Source of the DNA: Nocardioides ferulae
GTDB taxonomy: Bacteria; Actinomycetota; Actinomycetes; Propionibacteriales; Nocardioidaceae
Assembly: GCF_003660455.1 (NCBI RefSeq)
Contig: NZ_QZVR01000001.1
Location: 62,001-126,000 of the forward strand
Direction: 5' to 3'
Length of the DNA stretch: 64,000 nt
Position numbers and translations under genes: made by a program. Below the pieces are notes generated by a model. The model did no database searches. It saw nothing but the letters and a program-made list of their open reading frames with translations, and had not been told where the DNA came from. Positions 9,384 to 19,872 of this stretch are shown one piece after another (position 1 is the first letter of the stretch; each line of letters starts with the position of its first letter).

Positions 9384-9872
9384 ATGGCCGACCTGCTCAC
9401 CCGAGTCCACCTGCTGCTGCGGGCAGGTGGCCACACCGTCGCGACCGCGGAGTCCCTCACCGGCGGGAGGCTCGCGGTCGCCCTGACCGATGTGCCCGGT
9501 GCGTCTGAGACGTTCCTGGGTGGCGTGGTCACCTACGCCACGGAGCTCAAGCACTCGATGCTCGACGTCGACCAGGCCATCATCGACGAGCACGGCGTGG
9601 TCTCGCCCGAGTGCGCCAAGGCGATGGCGTCCGGGGTCAAGGCGATGGCCGGCGCGTCGTACGGCCTGGCCACCACCGGCGTCGCGGGCCCGACCGAGCA
9701 GGAGGGCAAGGAGCCCGGCACCGTCTTCGTCGGCCTCGCGGGACCCGGGCTGCTCGAGGTCGTCTCCCTGGACCTCGAGGGGGAGCGTGGTGAGATCCAG
9801 GAGCGGAGCTGCCGCGCGGCGTTCGAGGCGTTGGAGGAGATCCTGCGCCGGGAAGAAACGCCTCTCGGGTAG
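9384..9872 (+). CDS. cinA: CinA-family nicotinamide-nucleotide amidohydrolase
   Basis: The 162 residues correspond to the C-terminal (PncC-like) domain of CinA alone; the N-terminal MoaB-like domain is absent, as in many actinobacteria. Typical segments are TVATAESLTGGRL, YATELKHSMLDV, VSPECAKAMASG and TGVAGPTEQEGKEPGTV. The domain hydrolyses nicotinamide mononucleotide to nicotinate mononucleotide in the pyridine-nucleotide cycle. It starts right after the -10-like TACCAT and lies 39 bp before the clgR start. The cinA-clgR order is common before recA in actinobacteria, though here recA is 12 kb away. The biochemical role in this organism is inferred from the family. Confidence 0.9.
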   Translation: MADLLTRVHLLLRAGGHTVATAESLTGGRLAVALTDVPGASETFLGGVVTYATELKHSMLDVDQAIIDEHGVVSPECAKAMASGVKAMAGASYGLATTGVAGPTEQEGKEPGTVFVGLAGPGLLEVVSLDLEGERGEIQERSCRAAFEALEEILRREETPLG

Positions 9873-9911
9873 CGTTGGGGCCTCACGGACCCCGACCGGG
9901 AGGAGACCCGC

Positions 9912-10232
9912 ATGGTGCTGTTCCGTCGGCTGCTGGGCGACGTGCTCCGCGCGCACCGGATGCAGCGCGGCATGACGCTGCGCGAGGTCTCGGCCGAGGC
10001 GCGGGTCAGCCTCGGCTACATCTCCGAGATCGAGCGCGGGCAGAAGGAGGCATCCTCGGAGTTGCTCGCCTCGCTCTGCTCGGCGCTCGATCTGCCACTC
10101 TCCGAGGTGCTGCGCGAGGTCTCCGACGCGGTCGCCCTCGAGGAGGCCGCGCTGCTGACGCTCGCCGGTGCGGCGCCGCTCACGGTCGGCACCCACACCT
10201 CCGCGGGCGACGTCGTCGCCTCCGCGGCCTGA
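9912..10232 (+). CDS. clgR: ClgR-like XRE-family transcriptional regulator
   Basis: A 106-residue HTH protein with the highly conserved block REVSAEARVSLGYISEIERG followed by QKEASSELLASLCSALDLPL. In related actinobacteria ClgR activates clpP and other protease or chaperone genes and is itself a Clp substrate ending in hydrophobic residues. This protein ends VVASAA, consistent with an SsrA-like degron. GGGAGGAG lies 7 nt before the ATG. It faces the nei gene and shares the hairpin terminator at 10356-10395. Confidence 0.88.
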   Translation: MVLFRRLLGDVLRAHRMQRGMTLREVSAEARVSLGYISEIERGQKEASSELLASLCSALDLPLSEVLREVSDAVALEEAALLTLAGAAPLTVGTHTSAGDVVASAA

Positions 10233-10355
10233 CCTGCGATCCAGGCCGACTTCCGGCGTTCCGCCTCGGCCCTCACCGGCGGAGGCGTACCGTCGTTGAC
10301 AAGGCGACGCGCAGCCTGGCGGGGGTCCCGAGTTCCTCCGCACGGTGTGTCGTCG

Positions 10356-10395
10356 AGCCCGTGCACTGACCAGCCGCTGGGTCAGTGCACGGGCT
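10356..10395. terminator. bidirectional terminator between clgR and nei
   Basis: Arms 10356-10371 and 10380-10395 pair perfectly over 16 bp (AGCCCGTGCACTGACC) around an 8-nt loop. The right arm lies inside the 3' end of nei, so the stop codon of nei is within the stem-loop. Confidence 0.8.
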
Positions 10396-11191
10396 GACAC
10401 ACCGGCTGACACACCGGGCACCAGTACGCCGCCCGCTCGCGGCCGGCGGCGCCGCTCATCGTGACCGCGATCGGCGTGCCGCAGCGCCGGCACGGTGACC
10501 GGTCGCGCCGGTAGACCCACATGCGCTCCCGTTCGCGCAGGTCGCCGGTCGTCGACTGGATGGCGCGCTGCGCGTTCAGCTCCAGCATCTGCTTGGCCCG
10601 ACGGATCATCCGGGTCAGGTCGGGCACGTTCGCGACCGCGGTGTCGGGGTGCACCCCGGCGACGAAGCAGAGCTCGGCGGCGTACATGTTGCCGATGCCG
10701 GCCAGCAACGTCTGGTCGAGCAGCGCCTCCTTGATCGCCCGGTCGGGCTGGGCGCGCAGTCGCCTCAGCGCCTCGGTCTCGTCCCAGCCGGGGCCGAGAA
10801 GATCGGGGCCCAGATGTCCGACCACCGTCTCCTCGTCGGCGGTGGGCAGCAGTTCCACGACCCCCAGTGAGAAGCCGACCGCGACCGCCCGCTCCGTCTC
10901 GAGGACCAGCCGGGCCTGGTGCGCCGGCCGGCTCCAGCGGCGGCCCCGGGGGAAGACCCGCCAGCTGCCCTCCATCTTCAGATGGGTGTGCACGGTCAGG
11001 AGCGTGCCGTCATCGGTGCGGAGTCTCGTCAACAGGTGCTTGCCGCGGCTCGCCGTGCCGAGCACCTCGGCGCCGGCCAGGTCGGTCGTGGCGAGTTGCG
11101 GCACTCGGAAGTCCGAGCGCAGGAGGGTGGCGCCGGCCAGCGACCTGTCGAGCAGCCGCGCCGCGCGGAAGACGGTGTCGCCCTCAGGCAC
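10382..11191 (-). CDS. nei: Fpg/Nei-family DNA glycosylase (endonuclease VIII-like)
   Basis: Base-excision repair enzyme. The mature N-terminus PEGDTVFR carries the catalytic Pro and Glu. The helix-two-turn-helix region contains DQTLLAGIGNMYAAELCF, and the C-terminal zinc finger has four cysteines (CRRCGT and WCPVCQ). At 269 residues it matches actinobacterial Nei2. The start is the GTG at 11191, overlapping the lhr stop by 8 bp. The lhr-nei pair is also adjacent in mycobacteria, where both are linked to DNA damage repair. The last nine residues contain a duplicated CQPV caused by a 12-bp tandem repeat (TGACACACCGGC). Confidence 0.92.
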   Translation of the reverse strand: MPEGDTVFRAARLLDRSLAGATLLRSDFRVPQLATTDLAGAEVLGTASRGKHLLTRLRTDDGTLLTVHTHLKMEGSWRVFPRGRRWSRPAHQARLVLETERAVAVGFSLGVVELLPTADEETVVGHLGPDLLGPGWDETEALRRLRAQPDRAIKEALLDQTLLAGIGNMYAAELCFVAGVHPDTAVANVPDLTRMIRRAKQMLELNAQRAIQSTTGDLRERERMWVYRRDRSPCRRCGTPIAVTMSGAAGRERAAYWCPVCQPVCQPVH

Positions 11192-14100
11192 TGCGCGTCC
11201 TCAGCCGCAGACCACGGGGGGTGGCCAGGAAGCCGGCCTCCTGCAGCGCGGTGCGCAACGGCGTCGACCCGGCACCGAGCAGCTGTTCACCGTCGGCTCG
11301 CTCGACGGTGAGCTGCCCCAGAGCTCCTCGGTGAGCGGCGTCGGCCAGCGCCGTCGTGGCCGCTCGGAGCTCGCCTGGCTCCTCGGACCAGGTGAGCAGG
11401 GTCCGCCCGCCGCGCTCGACGTAGAGGACCAGGGCGCCGTCCACCAGCACCACCAGGGCCCCTGCCTTGCGCCCGGGGCGGTGTCCGCTGCGCTCGGCGT
11501 CGTCCGCGCCTGACGACGGCCAGGGCAGGGCGGCACCGTAGGGGTTGGCGGGGTCGGTGGCCGCGAGCGCCACCGCCGCCGGCTCGTGGCCGGTGGCCGG
11601 CACCTCGGCGAAGGTGCGCAGTCGGTCGACCGATCCGGCGGTGCCGAACTGGGCGGCGCCCAGGCCCCCGACGAAGTAGCCGCGGCGGCAGCGCCCGGAC
11701 TCCTCGAAGGCCGAGAGCACCTTGTAGACACCGGCGAAGCCCCCGGGAACGCGCTCGGCGACCACGGCCCCGCGGGTGACCACCCCGTGCCGGTCGAGCA
11801 GCCGCTCGGCCGCGGCGTGGGCCCGTCGGGTGGCGTCGGGGTCGACCTCGGGCAGCAGCGACCAGCGACCGGCGGTCTCGGGCGGCCCGGTGCGCGCCGG
11901 CAGACGGGCTCGGCCACCGGTGGTCGACGACATCCGGACTCGCGGCGGCGGTCGTCGGGGGCGGTGGGTGCCACCGGTGCGGCTCAGCGCCCGCAGCGGA
12001 GCGAGCGTGTCGTTGCTGATCCGACCCGACCACACCAGCTCCCACAGCACCGCCGACAGCTCGGCATCGGTGACGGCGCCGTCCTCGCCCACCGCCTCGG
12101 CGAGCTGCCGGAAGAACCAGGCGCCGCCGGGCGCGAGGGCGTCGAGGACCCGCTGGGCGAGCTCGGAGTGGGGCAGGGGCGAGGGCTCGGGGAGGGTGAG
12201 CTCGGCCGAGTCGGCGAGGTGGAGTGAGACCCACCCGTCGTTGCCGGGCAGCGGGCCGTGGCCGGCCCAGAGCACTTCACCCGCGGTGGTCAGCTCGTCG
12301 AGATAGGAGGGCAGGTAGTCACGGACCCGAGCGGCGAGCACCAGCGCCTCGAGGGCCGAGGCCGGGACCGGGCTGCCGGCGAGCTGGTCGAGCACGCTGA
12401 GCACGCCATCGACGCCGCGCAGTCCGCCGCGCGGCCGGCCCGGGCGGGCGTCTGTGCCGGTCGTCGCGCCCGGTGGGACGAAGACGTGTTGCCAGACCGG
12501 CAGAAACCGCCCCAGAGCCGAGGGGTCGACCGGCTCGACCTCCTTGCGCAGCTTGGCCAACGAGCGCCGGCGCAGCCGGCGCAGCACCTCGGCGTCGCAC
12601 CACTCCGTGCCGCTGCCGGAGGGACGGAACTCGCCGTCGAGGACCCGGCCCTGGCCCGCCAGCCGCTGCAAGGTGTGGCGGACGACTGCTGCGCCCAGGC
12701 CCAGCCTGGAGGCGACCTGTTCGACGGTGAACGGGCCGTGGGTGCGTGCATAACGGGAGACCAGGTCGCCGAGGGGGTCCTCGACCGGCTCGGCGAACGC
12801 GTCGGGGGTGCCCGGGGGCACCGGCACGCCCAGTCCGTCGCGCAGCCGGCCGGCGTCCTCGACGACCGCCCAGCGCTCGTCGTCTGCCATCCGGATCTCG
12901 ACGACTCGCCGGTCGCGGGCCAGCTCGGTCAGCCACGTCAGGGGCTCTGCCTCGGGCACGCAGCGCCGCTCGACCTCGACCGTGCTCAACGGTCCGAGCA
13001 GCCGCAGCAGGTCGATCACCCCCTCGGCGTCGCGGGCGCGCCGGTCGGTGGCCAACCGCTGCAGCTCGGCCTCGACCTCGGCCAGCACGTCGGGGTCCAG
13101 CAGCTCGCGCAGCTCGGCTCGGCCGAGCAGCTCGGCGAGCAGGCCTTGGTCGAGCGAGAGCGCCGCCGCTCGCCGCTCGGCGATGGGGGAGTCGCCTTCG
13201 TACATGAACTGGGCGACGTAGCCGAACAGCAGACTGCGCGCGAACGGCGAGGGTGCCGGCGTCGAGACGTCGACCACGGAGACCTCCCGCCGGTCGACCC
13301 GGCGCATCAGCGCCACCAGCGCCGGCAGGTCGTAGACGTCCTGGAGGCACTCGCGCACCGCCTCGAGGACGATCGGGAAGGACGGGTACTTCGACGCGAC
13401 CTCGAGCAGGGCCGCCGCACGCTGGCGCTGCTGCCACAGCGGGGAGCGCCGGCCGGGGTCACGCCGGGGGAGCAGGAGCGCGCGGGCGGCGCACTCGCGG
13501 AACCGAGAGGCGAACAGCGCCGAACCGCCGACCTCCTGGGTGACCAGGTCGTCGACCTCGTCGGCCTCGAACACCACGAGGTCACCTGCCGGCGGCTCGG
13601 CCTCGGTGTCGGGGATGCGGATCACGATGCCGTCGTCGGAGGCCATCGCCTGGCCGTCGACGCCGTAGCGCTCCCGCAGCCGGGCGTTGATCGCCAGCGC
13701 CCACGGCGCGTGCACGGGGATGCCGTAGGGGGAGTGGAGCACCAATCGCCAGTCGCCGAGCTCGTCGCGGAACCGCTCGACGACCAGCGTGGTGTCGCTC
13801 GGGAGCACGCCGGTCGCCTCGGCCTGTTCGTCGAGGTAGGCCACCAGGTTGCCGGCCGCCCAGGCGTCCAGCCCGCGCTCACGGGCCTGGGCCTCGGCCC
13901 GCTCGCGCGGCAGCCCGCCCAACTCACGGGTGAAGGCTCCGATGGCCGCGCCCAGCTCTGCCGGGCGCCCGGGTGCGTCGCCCTTCCAGAACGGGAGCCG
14001 ACCGGGGACGCCGGGGGCGGGGGTGACCAGCACCCGGTCGTGGGTGATGTCCTCGATCCGCCAGCTGGTCGCACCGAGCGCGAAGATGTCGCCGACCCGG

Positions 14101-15854
14101 GACTCGTAGACCATCTCCTCGTCGAGCTCCCCGACGCGGCGCCCGGGACCCTCGCCGCCGACCAGGAACACCCCGAACAGGCCGCGGTCGGGAATGGTGC
14201 CGCCGCTGGTGACCGCGAGTCGCTGGGCACCCGGCCGGGCGGTCACCGAGCCGGTGACGCGGTCCCACACGATGCGTGGGCGAAGCTCGGCGAACTCGTC
14301 GGAGGGGTAGCGTCCGCTGAGCAGGTCGAGCACGGCGTCGTAGGCCGAGCGCGGCAGCGCGGTGAACGGTGCGCTGCGGCGCACCAGGGCGTAGAGCTCG
14401 TCGACGGACCACGCCTCCATCGCGGTCGCCGCCACCACCTGTTGGGCGAGAACGTCGAGGGGGTTCGTCGGCACCCGCAGCGACTCGATCGCGCCGCTGC
14501 GCATCCGCTCCACCGCCACCGCGGTCTGGGCCAGGTCACCGCGGTGCTTGGGGAAGAGCACCCCGCGGGAGACCTCACCGACCTGATGGCCCGCGCGGCC
14601 CACCCGCTGCAGTGCGCTGGCGACCGAGGGCGGCGACTCGATCTGGACGACCAGGTCGACCGCGCCCATGTCGATGCCGAGCTCGAGGCTGCTGGTGGCG
14701 ACCACGGCCGGCAGGCGGCCGCGCTTGAGGTCGTCCTCGATGAGCGCGCGCTGCTCCTTCGACACCGAGCCGTGGTGGGCCTTCGCGATGACCGGCGAGA
14801 CGCCTTGGGTCTGCCCGGACTGCGCCATCACCTGGGCCGGCACCCGGCCGGCGGCAACGTCGAGCGCGTCGGCTGCCTCGCCGCCGAGGCCCGACCGGTC
14901 GGCGGCGATCTCGTTCAGGCGGGCGGTGAGCCGCTCGGCCAGGCGCCGGGAGTTGGCGAAGACGATGGTCGAGCGGTGCTCGCCGATCAGGTCGGCCACC
15001 CGCTCCTCGACGTGCGGCCACAACGACGACGCGCGCTGCGGGTCACCGGCGTCGTCCTCGCCGCCGGAGCCATCGTCGTAGCCACCGGGCGCGGTCATGT
15101 CCTCGACCGGGACGACGACCCGCAGGTCCCACTCCTTGGCCGCGGGTGGGGCGACGATCTCGACCGGCGCGGCCCCGCCCAGGAAGCGGGCGACCTCGTC
15201 GAGGGGGCGCACGGTCGCGGAGAGTCCGATGCGCTGGGCCGGTCGGTCGAGCAGCGCGTCGAGTCGTTCGAGGCTGAGCGCCAGGTGGGCGCCGCGCTTG
15301 GTGCCCGCGACAGCGTGGACCTCGTCGAGGATGACGGTCTCGACCCCGTGCAGCGCCTCGCGCGCCTGCGAGGTGAGCATCAAGAACAACGACTCGGGCG
15401 TGGTGATCATGATGTCGGGCGGGTTGGTCACCAGGCGCCGACGCTCGGCGGCCGGGGTGTCACCCGAACGCAGACCGACGCTGACCTGGGCCACGTCGAT
15501 GCCGAGTCGCTCTCCGGTGTGTCGGATGCCGGTCAGTGGCGCCCGGAGGTTGCGCTCGACGTCGACCGCGAGCGCCTTGAGGGGAGAGACGTAGAGCACC
15601 CGGCACCGGTGGGTGCGTTCGGCCGGGCGCGGGACGGACATCAGCCGGTCCAGTGACCACAGGAACGCCGAGAGGGTCTTGCCCGACCCGGTCGGCGCGA
15701 CCACGAGCGCGTGCCGGCCGGCACCGATGGCACGCCAGGCCCCCACCTGGGCCGGCGTGGGCGCCGCGAAGGCGGCCGCGAACCAGGTGCGGGTCGGCTC
15801 ACTGAACGCTGTCAGCGGGTCCTCGCCGGGCGCGGAGGTGGTCGAGGGTGGCAC
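11184..15854 (-). CDS. lhr: Lhr-type large superfamily 2 ATP-dependent helicase
   Basis: A 1556-residue DNA-repair helicase translocating 3'-5' on single-stranded DNA. The Walker A is APTGSGKT (53-60), the DEVH box is at 177-180 and motif III is LSATVRPL. Motif VI reads QRVGRAGH. A long Lhr-specific winged-helix and C-terminal region follows, the normal size for full-length Lhr (~1500 residues). The chosen start is the GTG at 15854, which places the Q-motif region at the expected distance. The open frame extends further upstream but overlaps the divergent phosphatase gene there. Four-to-eight base overlaps with nei indicate a two-gene operon. Confidence 0.92.
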   Translation of the reverse strand: MPPSTTSAPGEDPLTAFSEPTRTWFAAAFAAPTPAQVGAWRAIGAGRHALVVAPTGSGKTLSAFLWSLDRLMSVPRPAERTHRCRVLYVSPLKALAVDVERNLRAPLTGIRHTGERLGIDVAQVSVGLRSGDTPAAERRRLVTNPPDIMITTPESLFLMLTSQAREALHGVETVILDEVHAVAGTKRGAHLALSLERLDALLDRPAQRIGLSATVRPLDEVARFLGGAAPVEIVAPPAAKEWDLRVVVPVEDMTAPGGYDDGSGGEDDAGDPQRASSLWPHVEERVADLIGEHRSTIVFANSRRLAERLTARLNEIAADRSGLGGEAADALDVAAGRVPAQVMAQSGQTQGVSPVIAKAHHGSVSKEQRALIEDDLKRGRLPAVVATSSLELGIDMGAVDLVVQIESPPSVASALQRVGRAGHQVGEVSRGVLFPKHRGDLAQTAVAVERMRSGAIESLRVPTNPLDVLAQQVVAATAMEAWSVDELYALVRRSAPFTALPRSAYDAVLDLLSGRYPSDEFAELRPRIVWDRVTGSVTARPGAQRLAVTSGGTIPDRGLFGVFLVGGEGPGRRVGELDEEMVYESRVGDIFALGATSWRIEDITHDRVLVTPAPGVPGRLPFWKGDAPGRPAELGAAIGAFTRELGGLPRERAEAQARERGLDAWAAGNLVAYLDEQAEATGVLPSDTTLVVERFRDELGDWRLVLHSPYGIPVHAPWALAINARLRERYGVDGQAMASDDGIVIRIPDTEAEPPAGDLVVFEADEVDDLVTQEVGGSALFASRFRECAARALLLPRRDPGRRSPLWQQRQRAAALLEVASKYPSFPIVLEAVRECLQDVYDLPALVALMRRVDRREVSVVDVSTPAPSPFARSLLFGYVAQFMYEGDSPIAERRAAALSLDQGLLAELLGRAELRELLDPDVLAEVEAELQRLATDRRARDAEGVIDLLRLLGPLSTVEVERRCVPEAEPLTWLTELARDRRVVEIRMADDERWAVVEDAGRLRDGLGVPVPPGTPDAFAEPVEDPLGDLVSRYARTHGPFTVEQVASRLGLGAAVVRHTLQRLAGQGRVLDGEFRPSGSGTEWCDAEVLRRLRRRSLAKLRKEVEPVDPSALGRFLPVWQHVFVPPGATTGTDARPGRPRGGLRGVDGVLSVLDQLAGSPVPASALEALVLAARVRDYLPSYLDELTTAGEVLWAGHGPLPGNDGWVSLHLADSAELTLPEPSPLPHSELAQRVLDALAPGGAWFFRQLAEAVGEDGAVTDAELSAVLWELVWSGRISNDTLAPLRALSRTGGTHRPRRPPPRVRMSSTTGGRARLPARTGPPETAGRWSLLPEVDPDATRRAHAAAERLLDRHGVVTRGAVVAERVPGGFAGVYKVLSAFEESGRCRRGYFVGGLGAAQFGTAGSVDRLRTFAEVPATGHEPAAVALAATDPANPYGAALPWPSSGADDAERSGHRPGRKAGALVVLVDGALVLYVERGGRTLLTWSEEPGELRAATTALADAAHRGALGQLTVERADGEQLLGAGSTPLRTALQEAGFLATPRGLRLRTRSA

Positions 15855-15905
15855 GCCACCATCCTTGCCGATGCCACCGACACCGGCACCGGCACGAGTG
15901 CCCGC

Positions 15906-15911
15906 TACTGT
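15906..15911 (+). promoter_or_regulatory. -10 element of the GAF/PP2C gene
   Basis: TACTGT ends 7 nt before the GTG at 15919 in the 64-bp gap shared with lhr, giving a probable leaderless transcript and supporting that start. Confidence 0.5.
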
Positions 15912-15918
15912 CGGAAGC

Positions 15919-17097
15919 GTGACACTGGCCGAGGAGTCGAGCGAGAGGCAGCGGTTGGCGGCCCTCGACGAGCTCGAGCTGCTCGAGGCCGCGAGCGGCA
16001 CGTCCGACGAGCGGTTCGACCGGGTGGTGCGCCTGGCGCAGAAGATCTTCGGAGTCCCGATGGTCGCCGTGAACCTGATCGGCGCGGACAGCCAGGTGAC
16101 CAAGGCGGGCGTCGGGATCGAGGGGAGCATCCCGCGGGCGGAGGCGTTCTGCGACCACACCATCCGCGGCTCGGGCCCCGTCGTTGTCAGCGATGCCCGG
16201 CTCGACCCCCGGTTCGCCGACAACCCCCGCGTCGCGGGCGACGAGGGCATCCGGTTCTACGCCGGGCAGCCGCTCGCCGCGCCCGGTGGCGAGCGGATCG
16301 GAGCGCTGTGCCTGGTCTCCCACGAGCCGCGCGAGATCAGCGATGCCGAGCTGTCGATGCTGCGTGACCTGGCCGACTGGGTCGAGAAGGAACTCAGCCA
16401 CGACGACGACCTGGCGCAGGCATCCGCCGCCCAACGCTCGCTGCTCCCGAGCCGTCCTCCGGACAGCGACGCCTACGACGTCGCCGGCCGCTGCTTGCCG
16501 GCACGCCACGTCGGCGGCGACTTCTACGACTGGTTCCTGCTCGGCGACGGTGCGGTCCAGGTCGTGGTCGCCGACGTCATGGGCAAGGGCGTGGGTGCCG
16601 CGATCATCGCGGCCACGGTCCGGGCGGTGCTTCGGGGGGCATCGCTCTACAACGAGCTGCCGGAGGCCGTGAACCGTTCGGGCAGGTCGTTGGCTCCCGA
16701 CCTCGAGCAGACCTCGACCTTCGTCACGGCCTTCACCGCGCGGTTCGACCCCGTCTCCGGCACGGTCCGCTATGTCGACGCCGGCCACGGCCTGGCCGCC
16801 GTCCTCGGCCCGGGACGGACGTTCCGGACCCTGGTCAGCGACGACCTTCCCCTCGGTGTGCTGGGGGAGGGCGAGTGGCATGCCGAGGAGGTCGTGCTGG
16901 CCCCCGGCGAGGCGTTGGTGGTCGTCAGCGACGGGTTCCTCGACGCGTTCGAGGATCCCCGCGAGGGGTGGCACGTCCTGGCGGGGCTGTACTCCCGCTC
17001 CGGCAGCGCCGCGGAGCTCGTCGACGAGGTGGTGACGCTCACCGGCTCCCGCGTCGAGGACGACCTGACCGTCGTCGTGGTGCGCCGCCGTGACTGA
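15919..17097 (+). CDS. GAF-domain PP2C (SpoIIE/RsbU-type) serine phosphatase
   Basis: Cytosolic sensor phosphatase likely acting on a phosphorylated anti-sigma-factor antagonist. Residues ~27-160 form a GAF domain (IFGVPMVAVNLIGADSQ, FCDHTIRGSGPVVV, IRFYAGQPL). The SpoIIE domain starts near 170 with QRSLLPSRPP and shows HVGGDFYDW (197-205), ADVMGKGVGAA, VDAGHG, VVSDGFLDA and the terminal EDDLTVVVV, which together are the metal-binding motifs of PP2C. No histidine kinase or STAS domain is fused. A partner could be the STAS protein at 36181, but there is no linkage evidence. It is transcribed divergently from lhr across 64 bp. Confidence 0.9.
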   Translation: MTLAEESSERQRLAALDELELLEAASGTSDERFDRVVRLAQKIFGVPMVAVNLIGADSQVTKAGVGIEGSIPRAEAFCDHTIRGSGPVVVSDARLDPRFADNPRVAGDEGIRFYAGQPLAAPGGERIGALCLVSHEPREISDAELSMLRDLADWVEKELSHDDDLAQASAAQRSLLPSRPPDSDAYDVAGRCLPARHVGGDFYDWFLLGDGAVQVVVADVMGKGVGAAIIAATVRAVLRGASLYNELPEAVNRSGRSLAPDLEQTSTFVTAFTARFDPVSGTVRYVDAGHGLAAVLGPGRTFRTLVSDDLPLGVLGEGEWHAEEVVLAPGEALVVVSDGFLDAFEDPREGWHVLAGLYSRSGSAAELVDEVVTLTGSRVEDDLTVVVVRRRD

Positions 17098-17156
17098 GTG
17101 GAGGCCGGTCCACCACTGCCTGCCAGACCCTGAGATCGCGTGTCGGTGGCCGGTCG

Positions 17157-17162
17157 TAGGCT
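17157..17162 (+). promoter_or_regulatory. -10 element of the ABC-2 exporter operon
   Basis: TAGGCT ends 8 nt before the ATG at 17171. No ribosome-binding sequence intervenes. Confidence 0.45.
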
Positions 17163-17170
17163 CCGGGGTC

Positions 17171-18129
<959 letters not shown>

Positions 18130-18130
<1 letters not shown>

Positions 18131-18975
18131 TGGAGCCGCAGCCCACCAGGCCTGCGCTGGACACCAGCTCCGGGGCCACGCCCGGCGAGGCCCTGACGTT
18201 CGTCGACGGTGTCCGTCGCCAGATCCCCTACTGGGCCACGGTCACCAAGCGCACCTGGCGCGGCTCGGTGGTCTCCTCGTTCCTCTCACCGCTGCTCTAC
18301 GTCGTGGCGATGGGCGTCGTGCTCGGCGGCTTCGTCGAGGGCGATCCCGACCGGCTCGAGGGCGCGACGTCCTACCTGGCCTTCGTGGTGCCCGGCCTGA
18401 TCGCCGCTCACGCCATGCAGACCGCGGTGAGCGAGACGACCTATCCGGTGATGGGCATGATCAAGTGGCAGCGGGTCTACGAGTCGATGCTCGCCACCCC
18501 GCTTCAGGTGCCACAGGTGGTCGCCGCGCACCTGCTGTTCGTGACCGCCCGGCTCGTCGTCACCTGCACGGTCTTCACCCTGGTGCTCGCCCCGTTCGGG
18601 GTGTTCGAGAGCTGGTGGGGGCCGCCGCTCGCCGTGCTCTCGCAGGTGCTGGTCGGGGTGACGTTCGCAACGCTGGTCTACGGCTTCAGTGCCCGGCTGC
18701 GCAACGAGGAGGGGTTCGGGGTGCTCTTCCGGCTGGGCGTCTTCCCGCTCTTCTTGTTCTCCGGGGCGTTCTTCCCCGTCACCAACCTCGGCGAGGCCGG
18801 CGCCTGGGCGGCCCGGCTGACACCGTTGTGGCATGGCGTGAACCTGTCGCGCATGTTCGCCCTCGACCACGTCACCTGGTGGCTGGCCGGCGTCAACGTC
18901 GCGGTGCTGGTGCTGTTGGCGCTGGTGGGCTGGCGCTGGTCGGTGACCGGCCTGCAACGGCGGATGGTGAGCTGA
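18130..18975 (+). CDS. ABC-2 type exporter permease 1
   Basis: A 281-residue membrane protein with about six helices and the ABC2_membrane pattern: VTKRTWRGSVVSSFLSPLLY at the first helix, VPGLIAAHAMQTAV, and FLFSGAFFPVTNLGE near the C-terminus. It overlaps the ATPase stop by one base and shares one base with permease 2 (TGATG). The two permeases are clearly paralogous, which suggests a heterodimeric channel driven by the ATPase at 17171. Confidence 0.9.
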
Positions 18976-19787
18976 TGAGCGTCGGTTCCGTCGGGGCGGG
19001 CGAGGCCCGGCCGCGTCCGCTGACCCCCTGGGGGGCGATGGCGCTGCTCGTGCACCGCAGCTATCTGACCTACCGCCAGGCCTGGAAGCTCTATCTCACC
19101 GGGTTCCTCGAGCCGTTCTTCTACCTGCTCTCGATCGGCATCGGGGTCGGGCAGCTGATCGACACCTTCGAGTTCAACGGCCAGCAGATCCCCTACGCCG
19201 AGTTCGTGGCGCCCGGGATGCTCGCGGCGTCGGCGATGAACGGGGCGATCCTCGACGCCACGTTCAACGTCTTCCACAAGCTCAAGTACGACAAGCTCTA
19301 CGACCAGATGCTCGCCACCCCGCTGGGCACCGGCGACGTGGCCCGGGGCGAGATCGCCTGGGCCCAGCTGCGGGGCGGCAGCTACTCCGCCATGTTCTTG
19401 GTCGTGATGGTGGCGATGGGCATGGTGCACTCATGGTGGGCGGTGCTGGCCCTGCCGGCGGCGCTGCTGATCGGGTTCGCGTTCAGCGCGATCGGCATGG
19501 CGCTGACGACGTTCATGACGTCCTGGCAGGACTTCGAGAAGGTGACGCTGGTGCAGTTGCCGCTGTTCTTGTTCTCGGCCACGTTCTTCCCGATCACCGC
19601 CCTGGACTCCTGGGCTCGGTGGGTCGTCGAGGTGACGCCTCTCTACCGGGGCGTGGTGCTCTGCCGTGAGCTGACGACCGGTGCCCTGAGCTGGTCCTCG
19701 GCGATCTCGGTGGTCTACCTCCTGGTGATGGGCCTGATCGGGCTGCTCGTCGTCCGGCGGCGGCTCTCCACGCTGCTGCTGACCTGA
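18975..19787 (+). CDS. ABC-2 type exporter permease 2
   Basis: A 270-residue paralogue of the preceding permease, with matching features: TGFLEPFFYLLSIGIGVG, VAPGMLAASAMNGAI and FLFSATFFPITALDSW. The ATG at 18975 overlaps the previous stop (TGATG) and fits the paralogue's N-terminus, so the longer open frame upstream is not used. It completes a three-gene exporter operon. No terminator is obvious before the next gene. Confidence 0.9.
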   Translation: MSVGSVGAGEARPRPLTPWGAMALLVHRSYLTYRQAWKLYLTGFLEPFFYLLSIGIGVGQLIDTFEFNGQQIPYAEFVAPGMLAASAMNGAILDATFNVFHKLKYDKLYDQMLATPLGTGDVARGEIAWAQLRGGSYSAMFLVVMVAMGMVHSWWAVLALPAALLIGFAFSAIGMALTTFMTSWQDFEKVTLVQLPLFLFSATFFPITALDSWARWVVEVTPLYRGVVLCRELTTGALSWSSAISVVYLLVMGLIGLLVVRRRLSTLLLT

Positions 19788-19872
19788 CCGGGCACCGGAT
19801 CTGGCGGGACCTCGACGGCGGCTGGCAGTCCTGGCGGCGGCGCGCGCCGCGTCCGATTGGCAGGATCGCGCC

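Noticed and set aside
6158..9532. Long minus-strand open frame opposite the nuclease
   Set aside because: It has the His/Gly/Arg/Val-rich composition of an antisense frame, while the plus-strand frame has a signal peptide and clear catalytic motifs.
12258..15656. Very long plus-strand open frame opposite lhr
   Set aside because: Shadow of lhr in high-G+C sequence: no domain can be recognised and the composition is Arg/Gly/Ala/Val-rich as expected for an antisense frame.
15855..16250. Longer N-terminus for Lhr
   Set aside because: The frame is open but overlaps the divergent GAF/PP2C gene, and the chosen GTG already places the Q-motif and Walker A where full-length Lhr proteins have them.
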